DNA from: an uncultured Bacilli bacterium
Lineage (GTDB): Bacteria; Bacillota_I; Bacilli_A; RF39; UBA660
NCBI GenBank assembly: GCA_944333305.1
Contig: CALVKV010000066.1
Coordinates: 1 to 7,727, forward strand
Length of the DNA: 7,727 nucleotides
Direction: 5' to 3'
Part shown: positions 1 to 4,337 of the stretch, piece after piece
Numbering within the stretch: position 1 is the first letter of the stretch
Layout: every line of letters starts with the position of its first letter
Notes under the pieces: model-generated
Told to the model about the DNA's origin: nothing
The model's input: only the letters and a program-made list of their open reading frames with translations
Databases searched by the model: none
Position numbers and translations under genes: made by a program

Positions 1-111
1 ATTAATTCTAGCACATATTCCATAAACAGTATCAGTAGGAACACTAATAACACCATCATTTTTAAGAATAGTTGCAACTTCTTCTATTTCACTTTGTTTA
101 TATCGCTTCAT
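1..111 (-). CDS. tsaC: L-threonylcarbamoyladenylate synthase, TsaC/YrdC/Sua5 family (N-terminal fragment)
   Basis: Only the first 37 codons are in the window; the rest lies beyond the left edge. The peptide starts MKRYKQSEI and reaches a segment reading DGVISVPTDTVYGICARIN at about residues 19-37. The P-T-D-T-V-Y-G core is the hallmark N-terminal motif of the YrdC/Sua5/TsaC fold. This family makes threonylcarbamoyl-AMP from threonine, bicarbonate and ATP in the cytoplasm, the first step of the t6A37 modification of ANN-decoding tRNAs. The ATG at 111-109 is preceded by a good ribosome-binding site (GGAAGGTG, plus-strand 117-124), and a well-formed promoter lies just upstream. It is divergent from the Nudix gene. 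The family call rests on this motif alone; HypF and YciO share the fold, but an N-terminal start here favours TsaC/Sua5. Confidence 0.85.
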   Translation of the reverse strand, partial: MKRYKQSEIEEVATILKNDGVISVPTDTVYGICARIN

Positions 112-133
112 AAATTCACCTTCCGTTTAAAGA

Positions 134-162
134 ATTGTATCACTTACTAAAAAGCTTTGCAA
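134..162 (-). promoter_or_regulatory. Sigma-A-type promoter with extended -10 for the tsaC-like gene
   Basis: Read on the minus strand, TTGCAA (157-162) is followed after exactly 17 bases by TACAAT (134-139). TGA stands directly before it, giving an extended -10 (TGATACAAT). It lies about 20 bases upstream of the ribosome-binding site of the minus-strand gene starting at 111. Both boxes and the spacing fit the housekeeping consensus. No operator-like repeat is evident here. Confidence 0.7.
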
Positions 163-189
163 GAAATGTCGTAAGAAAATGATGGATTA

Positions 190-218
190 TTGCATTACAA
201 ATGATTAAATGATAATAT
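190..218 (+). promoter_or_regulatory. Probable promoter of the Nudix gene
   Basis: TTGCAT (190-195) and TAATAT (213-218) are separated by 17 bases and lie about 30 bases before the start codon at 249. A strong ribosome-binding site (AAGGCGGTG, 232-240) follows. Each box departs from consensus by two bases, and the region is AT-rich enough for chance matches, so this is moderate evidence. Confidence 0.45.
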
Positions 219-248
219 AAAATTAATCTATAAGGCGGTGATATTAAT

Positions 249-1004
249 ATGTTAAAAAATATTGAAGGAATAACTATAAAAATAAAGTTCAAAGATGAAA
301 TACTAGAACTACCAAAAGACATAAAAGAAAAAATAAATAATTTTTGGATTCAAAGTAAAAAAGAAAATTCTAGTCTTTTTAATGGCGAGTTAATTTGTGT
401 AAGTGGGTATAAAGAAGTAAATAATTTAATAGAGATTACTTGTAAAAGAACATCTTATGCTCATCATTTATATGATGAAAGAGTAGGATTACCTAAAGAA
501 TATGGTTGTCATAACTTAGTAGTAGGATGCCTATTAGAAACTAGTGATAATTACTATGTAATAGGGGAAATGGCAAGTAATACTTCAGTTCCTAACTGTT
601 TACAAATACCAGGAGGTAATGTTGATAATACTGATATTAAAGAAGAAAGGGTAGATATATTAAATGCTCTAATAAGAGAATGTAAGGAAGAAGTAAATAT
701 TAATTTACAAGATAAAAATATTGTAGAAAGTTTTGAGATAAAATATATAAGTCTACCAAATGAAAAATCTAACGCTTACCTCATTATCGCTAAAGGTAAT
801 TTAAGAATGACTAAAAAGGAATTGATAGAATACTACAAAGAGTATTTAACATACCTAAAAGATAACAATTTAGAAATAGAATTCACTAGACTTCACTTTA
901 TAAATAAGAAGAACACTAGAGAGAAATTAAATAGGTTGAAAAATCCAAAAAGAAGTTATGTAGAAGAGTTATTAGAAATAGATAGTAATAATAAAAAGAG
1001 ATAG
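249..1004 (+). CDS. Nudix-family hydrolase resembling NUDT22 (possible UDP-sugar hydrolase)
   Basis: A 251-residue cytoplasmic protein with no signal peptide or membrane segment. A Nudix core is visible: a PGG at 121-123, an irregular spacer, then R143-E144-C145-K146-E147-E148 matching the REUXEE part of the Nudix box, whose glutamates bind the catalytic metal. The usual glycine after this motif is Asn150, and the glutamate expected eight residues before Arg143 is not in place, so the box is stretched. The upstream part carries F44-N45-G46 and T68-S69-Y70 before the core. From memory, this order (FNG, TSY, PGG, a long gap, then an (R/Q)E-x-x-(E/D)-E-V-N box) is like animal NUDT22, which splits UDP-glucose and UDP-galactose. 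The Nudix fold is well supported; the substrate is only suggested. The start follows AAGGCGGTG at suitable spacing. The final codons form half of a terminator hairpin and abut the convergent gene. Confidence 0.8.
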   Translation: MLKNIEGITIKIKFKDEILELPKDIKEKINNFWIQSKKENSSLFNGELICVSGYKEVNNLIEITCKRTSYAHHLYDERVGLPKEYGCHNLVVGCLLETSDNYYVIGEMASNTSVPNCLQIPGGNVDNTDIKEERVDILNALIRECKEEVNINLQDKNIVESFEIKYISLPNEKSNAYLIIAKGNLRMTKKELIEYYKEYLTYLKDNNLEIEFTRLHFINKKNTREKLNRLKNPKRSYVEELLEIDSNNKKR

Positions 1005-1032
1005 TCATTTTATATTTTTACTATCTCCTTTT
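993..1032. terminator. Bidirectional intrinsic terminator overlapping two convergent stop codons
   Basis: Arms at 993-1005 and 1020-1032 pair around a 14-base AT-rich loop. On the minus strand all 13 positions pair, one as a G-U wobble, and the stem runs into TTTTTATTATT. On the plus strand the wobble becomes an A-C mismatch, leaving an 8-bp inner stem followed by CTTTTGT. The hairpin therefore serves the minus-strand gene best but could stop both. The left arm includes the end of the Nudix gene and the right arm lies within the last codons of the sigma-like gene. Confidence 0.75.
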
Positions 1033-1652
1033 GTACCATCTTTAACATATTGATAATCTGTAGTTATTTCTTCAACTGCTTTATTAATAAAGTTATTAAT
1101 ACTCTCTTTATATAATAATAGTACTTTTTTAGTGGTTTCAATAACTTCTTCTTCTTCGACACCTAAAAAATCTGCAATTGATTTTGTAGAAAAAAATTTA
1201 TTATCAACATAGCCCAGTCTTAAACAAATAATAATAGCATCTTTAACTGATAAAGTGTTAAGCATATCACCAAACTTTAAACTTTTCATAATATCTTGTA
1301 TTTTTATATAATCATCTTTAGTTAAATCCTCTTCTACAGATAAAGCCTGTGATTTTTCATCAACATTATTATTACTATGCTCTAAAGACATATCATCTTC
1401 TGTATCTTGAACATTTTCTTTCTTTCTTAAACTTGATAACATACTTTTCATTTTTGGCAAAACCCATCCTTGAAATCTAGATAGTTTGTCTTTATCTAAC
1501 TTATCATTTTTAATAGGATTTTCTAAATCGTTTCCATATCTAAAATATAATAATTCTTTTTCATAATTTGAGAGTTTAGAAATAACTTCATTAATTTCTT
1601 CTTTACTATATTTATTAAAATATTCATATATACTATTCGCTCCTCTTGCCAT
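1005..1652 (-). CDS. Small protein with two sigma-70-region-4-like units
   Basis: A 215-residue soluble protein. The ATG at 1652 is preferred because AGGAG (1663-1667) lies 10 bases upstream of it; a GTG nine bases further upstream, at 1661, would sit almost on the ribosome-binding site. Residues about 24-76 contain LSNYEKELLYFRYG followed by a basic helical stretch (WVLPKMKSMLSSLRKK). Residues about 134-190 repeat the theme more clearly: LSVKDAIIICLRLGY, then STKSIADFLGVEEEEV, a helix-turn-helix, then a hydrophobic helix. This matches the L-x-x-x-(E/D)-x-x-x-(I/L)-x-x-R-x-G pattern and recognition-helix layout of sigma-70 region 4. An acidic, Asn/Ser-rich linker (about 78-115) joins the units. 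There is no recognisable region 2, so it is unlikely to be an ordinary complete sigma factor. It may bind DNA or RNA polymerase; the actual role is unknown. Confidence 0.7.
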   Translation of the reverse strand: MARGANSIYEYFNKYSKEEINEVISKLSNYEKELLYFRYGNDLENPIKNDKLDKDKLSRFQGWVLPKMKSMLSSLRKKENVQDTEDDMSLEHSNNNVDEKSQALSVEEDLTKDDYIKIQDIMKSLKFGDMLNTLSVKDAIIICLRLGYVDNKFFSTKSIADFLGVEEEEVIETTKKVLLLYKESINNFINKAVEEITTDYQYVKDGTKGDSKNIK

Positions 1653-1662
1653 ACGTTCCACA

Positions 1663-1667
1663 CTCCT
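1663..1667 (-). promoter_or_regulatory. Ribosome-binding site that sets the start of the sigma-4-like gene
   Basis: Minus-strand AGGAG lies 10 bases before the ATG at 1652 but only one base before the upstream in-frame GTG at 1661. The spacing therefore selects the ATG and an MARGANS N-terminus. Confidence 0.6.
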
Positions 1668-1683
1668 ATATTTCTATATTCTT

Positions 1684-1689
1684 ATTATA
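1684..1689 (-). promoter_or_regulatory. Candidate -10 element for the sigma-4-like gene
   Basis: A perfect TATAAT is read on the minus strand about 15 bases upstream of the ribosome-binding site of the gene starting at 1652. The bases 17 upstream (read as ATAAAA) are a poor -35 box, so this is a tentative promoter, or one needing an activator. Confidence 0.35.
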
Positions 1690-1788
1690 ATCGCCTTAAG
1701 TTCTGATTTTATTACTCTATTTAATTTATAATAAAAATTTATATATACAATATCACTAATTTATTTGTTTTACAATATAAATTATTTC

Positions 1789-1818
1789 TTGACAATTGAA
1801 TAACTATTCAACTATAAT
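1789..1818 (+). promoter_or_regulatory. Promoter of the metal-efflux operon
   Basis: A consensus TTGACA (1789-1794) and a consensus TATAAT (1813-1818) are separated by 18 bases. The start site would fall near 1825, giving a leader of about 50 bases before the repressor gene at 1877. Both boxes are perfect, as expected of a strong promoter kept silent by a repressor; the operator palindromes overlap it. Confidence 0.88.
1796..1811 (+). promoter_or_regulatory. ArsR/CadC-type operator O1 in the -35/-10 spacer
   Basis: A perfect 7-2-7 palindrome, TTGAATA-AC-TATTCAA, fills the spacer between the promoter boxes. TGAA...TTCA half-sites with this geometry are typical of ArsR/SmtB metal repressors. 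The protein encoded immediately downstream is such a repressor, so binding here would directly block RNA polymerase. Confidence 0.8.
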
Positions 1819-1825
1819 ATAATTA

Positions 1826-1843
1826 GTTGAGTAAATATTCAAC
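1826..1843 (+). promoter_or_regulatory. Second ArsR/CadC-type operator O2 at the start site
   Basis: A near-copy of the upstream palindrome: TTGAGTA-AA-TATTCAA at 1827-1842, extended by a G-C pair at 1826 and 1843. One arm base (G1831) breaks the symmetry. It covers roughly +1 to +18. The two palindromes are centred 31 bp apart, close to three helical turns, so dimers on both would face the same side of the DNA. Confidence 0.72.
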
Positions 1844-1876
1844 CGTAAACATATAATATTAATAGGATGTGATAAT

Positions 1877-2239
1877 ATGTCTAAAAATGAATTTTCTTGT
1901 GATTGTAATATTATCCATAAGGAAGCAGTAGATAAGGTATTAAATAAAATGCCTTCAGAAAATACTTTTAATCATCTAGCAGATTTATTTAAACTAATAG
2001 GTGATACAACAAGATGTAGAATACTTTTTGCACTAGATCAAGATGAAATGTGTGTCTGTGACTTAGCAAATGTTTTAAATATGACTAAATCAAGTGTTTC
2101 TCATCAATTAGCAACCCTTAGAAGAAGTGGAATAGTTAAATGTAGAAGAAGTGGTAAAGAAGTATATTACACTCTAGATGATGACCATATTGTTAAATTA
2201 TTTGAAATAGGACTAGAACATATTAATCATAAAGGATAG
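1877..2239 (+). CDS. cadC: ArsR/SmtB-family metal-responsive repressor, CadC-like
   Basis: A 120-residue winged-helix repressor, about the family's usual length. The fold is visible from residue 32 to 105: the dimer helix, the LFKLIGDTTRCRIL helix, the MCVCDLANVLNMTKSSVSHQLATLRRSG helix-turn-helix, and the wing (KCRRSGKEVYYTL). Two metal sites appear complete. The alpha-3N-type thiolate site is Cys59 and Cys61 (CVCD) plus Cys8 and Cys10 (CDC) near the N-terminus, as in staphylococcal CadC. The alpha-5 site is Asp102, His104, His115 and His118, matching the D-x-H-(x10)-H-x2-(E/H) spacing of SmtB/CadC. Metal binding should release the protein from the two palindromes upstream, so it probably represses itself and the three transport genes that follow. 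An AGGATGTG ribosome-binding site precedes ATG 1877. Cd/Pb/Zn is the best guess at inducer. Confidence 0.93.
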   Translation: MSKNEFSCDCNIIHKEAVDKVLNKMPSENTFNHLADLFKLIGDTTRCRILFALDQDEMCVCDLANVLNMTKSSVSHQLATLRRSGIVKCRRSGKEVYYTLDDDHIVKLFEIGLEHINHKG

Positions 2240-2254
2240 AAAGAAGGAAAGAAT

Positions 2255-2479
2255 ATGAAAGATTATAAATTTAAAATAGAAGGATTAGACTGTGCTAACT
2301 GCGCTAATCTTTTAGAAGAGTCTTTAAGAAAGATTGACTTAATAGAAAATGTCTCTATTAGTTTTATGACAGAAAGACTCTCATTTAGTTGTAGTGAAGA
2401 TAACTTAAATAATGCCCTAAAACAAATTAAGAAAGTAATAAGAAGAGAAGAACCAGATGTAAGTATTGAGGAGGTTTAA
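2255..2479 (+). CDS. Stand-alone heavy-metal-associated (HMA) domain protein
   Basis: A 74-residue protein made of one ferredoxin-like HMA domain. The metal motif is G10-L11-D12-C13-A14-N15-C16, i.e. G-x-D-C-x-x-C, where the two cysteines would bind a soft metal ion. The Asp before the first Cys is seen in HMA domains of Zn/Cd/Pb pumps, whereas copper chaperones usually have Met-Thr or Met-His there. It starts 15 bases after the repressor gene behind AAGAAGGAAAG. Its last codons contain the GAGGAGG that serves the next gene, whose ATG is two bases past this stop. That ATPase lacks an HMA domain, so this protein probably is its detached N-terminal domain, acting as a chaperone or regulatory subunit. 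Confidence 0.88.
   Translation: MKDYKFKIEGLDCANCANLLEESLRKIDLIENVSISFMTERLSFSCSEDNLNNALKQIKKVIRREEPDVSIEEV
2468..2474 (+). promoter_or_regulatory. Ribosome-binding site for the Zn/Cd ATPase, inside the HMA gene
   Basis: GAGGAGG lies within the last codons of the HMA gene, seven bases before ATG 2482. With only two bases between stop and start, translation of the two products is probably coupled. This supports the ATPase truly starting here without an HMA domain. Confidence 0.75.
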
Positions 2480-2481
2480 TA

Positions 2482-4335
2482 ATGACAAAAAAGATGAAGA
2501 AGAAACTAATTAGAATTATAATATCTTTTATCTTACTAATACTAGCATTTACTCTAAAACTAGATAATACCATTATTAATAACATTCTATTTATTACATC
2601 ATACATAATAATAGGTTATGACATCATCTTAAAAGCTTTAAGAAACATCACAAGAGGAAAAGTCTTTGATGAAAACTTTTTAATGACTATTGCAACTATA
2701 GGAGCCTTTTTTATAGGAGAGTTTCCTGAAGCAGTTGCAGTTATGCTTTTCTATCAAGTAGGTGAACTATTTCAAAGTTATGCTGTTGATAAATCAAGAA
2801 AATCAGTTTCAGAATTAATGGATATAAGACCAGATTATGCTAATCTTTATCAAAATAACAAGACAGAAAGAGTAGATCCAAATAAAGTTAAAATTGGTGA
2901 TATTATCTTAATAAAACCAGGAGAAAAAATACCTTTAGATGGTATAGTAGTAGAAGGTAACTCTCTTCTTAATACTCTTGCTCTAACAGGAGAATCTATG
3001 CCAAAAAGTGTAACTGAGACTGATGAAGTCTTAAGTGGATGTATTAATAATGAAGGAATACTAAAAGTTAAAGTAACTAAAGAGTTTGGAGAATCTACTG
3101 TTAGTAAAATCTTAGACTTAGTAGAAAATGCTAGTAGTAGAAAATCTAAATCAGAAAACTTTATCAGTAAATTTGCTAAATACTACACTCCTATAGTTGT
3201 AATAATCGCTATTATTCTTGCCTTTGTTCCACCTTTAATATTAGATACTAACTTTAAAACTTGGATATATAGAGCCTTATCATTCTTAGTAGTCTCTTGC
3301 CCTTGTGCCTTAGTAATATCAATACCTCTAAGTTTCTTTGGAGGAATTGGTGCTTCATCTAAAATAGGTGTTTTAGTAAAGGGGAGTAACTATCTAGAAG
3401 CCCTTGCCAACACTGAAATAGTTGTTTGTGATAAGACAGGAACTCTAACAGAAGGAATATTCAAAGTCCAAAAAGTTAATGCTATAGATTACTCAAAGGA
3501 AGATTTACTAAAATATACAAGTTATGCAGAGAACTATTCTAATCACCCAATCGCCTTATCTATTAAAGAAGCTTATGGTAAAGATATTAATGAAAAAATA
3601 GTTACAAAAACTAAAGAACTTAAAGGTAAAGGAGTTATTGCAAAAGTGGATTCTAAAGAAGTTCTAGTAGGTAATGAAAAGTTAATGGAAGAATATAATA
3701 TTGACTACATTAAGAGTAATGATATTGGAACTGTTATTTATATCGCTATTGATAAGAAATATGCAGGTTCTATCATTATCTCTGATAAAATTAAAGATGA
3801 TGCTTATAAAGCAGTTAAAGAATTTAGAAGAAATAATGTTAAGAAAATAGTAATGTTAACAGGAGATAGAGAAGAAATTAGTAAAAATGTCTCAAAAGAA
3901 TTAAAACTAGATAAGTATTATGCTGAACTACTTCCTCAAGATAAAGTTAAAAAAGTAGAGTCTTTAATGCAAGAAAAAAGTATAGATGGCAAACTAGTCT
4001 TTATAGGAGATGGTATTAATGATGCTCCTGTTCTTGCCTTATCAGATATAGGAGTAGCGATGGGAGGACTTGGTAGTGATGCTGCGATAGAAGTAGCAGA
4101 TATCGTAATTATGACAGATGAACCATCTAAACTTGCAAATGCTATTAAAATAAGTAAAAAGACAATGCAAATAGTAAAAGAGAATATTGTATTCGCTATC
4201 ACAGTTAAAATACTTGTATTATTACTAAGCACCCTAGGAGCAACAACACTGTGGTGTGCAGTCTTTGCCGATGTTGGTGTCTCAGTTATCGCTATCATTA
4301 ATGCTTTAAGAATACTAAGAGTAAAAGAGGATTAA
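2482..4335 (+). CDS. cadA: P1B-type ATPase, Zn2+/Cd2+/Pb2+ efflux (CadA/ZntA-like), without N-terminal HMA domain
   Basis: A 617-residue membrane pump expected to export divalent soft metals using ATP. Motifs in order: actuator TGES at 169-172, membrane metal site Cys273-Pro-Cys275, phosphorylation motif DKTGT at 317-321 (Asp317), nucleotide-binding His355-Pro356, TGD at 460-462, and GDGINDAP at 509-516. Eight hydrophobic segments are apparent, at about 8-25, 32-50, 66-80, 82-98, 234-253, 265-287, 567-584 and 590-611. The Zn/Cd/Pb subclass is shown by Lys576 in the seventh segment and by Asp597 in FADVGVSVIAIINALRIL of the eighth, the D-x-G signature of ZntA. The usual cysteine-containing N-terminal domain is missing; the first membrane helix starts about residue 8. 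A detached HMA gene just upstream supplies that domain. Stop and next start are two bases apart, so it is co-translated with the copper pump. Confidence 0.95.
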   Translation: MTKKMKKKLIRIIISFILLILAFTLKLDNTIINNILFITSYIIIGYDIILKALRNITRGKVFDENFLMTIATIGAFFIGEFPEAVAVMLFYQVGELFQSYAVDKSRKSVSELMDIRPDYANLYQNNKTERVDPNKVKIGDIILIKPGEKIPLDGIVVEGNSLLNTLALTGESMPKSVTETDEVLSGCINNEGILKVKVTKEFGESTVSKILDLVENASSRKSKSENFISKFAKYYTPIVVIIAIILAFVPPLILDTNFKTWIYRALSFLVVSCPCALVISIPLSFFGGIGASSKIGVLVKGSNYLEALANTEIVVCDKTGTLTEGIFKVQKVNAIDYSKEDLLKYTSYAENYSNHPIALSIKEAYGKDINEKIVTKTKELKGKGVIAKVDSKEVLVGNEKLMEEYNIDYIKSNDIGTVIYIAIDKKYAGSIIISDKIKDDAYKAVKEFRRNNVKKIVMLTGDREEISKNVSKELKLDKYYAELLPQDKVKKVESLMQEKSIDGKLVFIGDGINDAPVLALSDIGVAMGGLGSDAAIEVADIVIMTDEPSKLANAIKISKKTMQIVKENIVFAITVKILVLLLSTLGATTLWCAVFADVGVSVIAIINALRILRVKED

Positions 4336-4337
4336 TT

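Noticed and set aside
140..322. Short hydrophobic open frame on the minus strand
   Set aside because: It overlaps the tsaC promoter, the Nudix gene promoter and the Nudix start. Its low-complexity Ile/Phe-rich sequence is typical of AT-rich DNA read backwards.
1653..1788. Possible riboswitch or small RNA between the sigma-like gene and the metal operon
   Set aside because: The stretch is almost pure A/T with no stable hairpin or terminator that I can see beyond the listed promoter elements.
3936..4298. Open frame on the minus strand opposite the end of the Zn/Cd ATPase gene
   Set aside because: It lies wholly antisense to conserved ATPase motifs (GDGINDAP and the last membrane helices), has no family resemblance, and looks like a mirror of hydrophobic codons.
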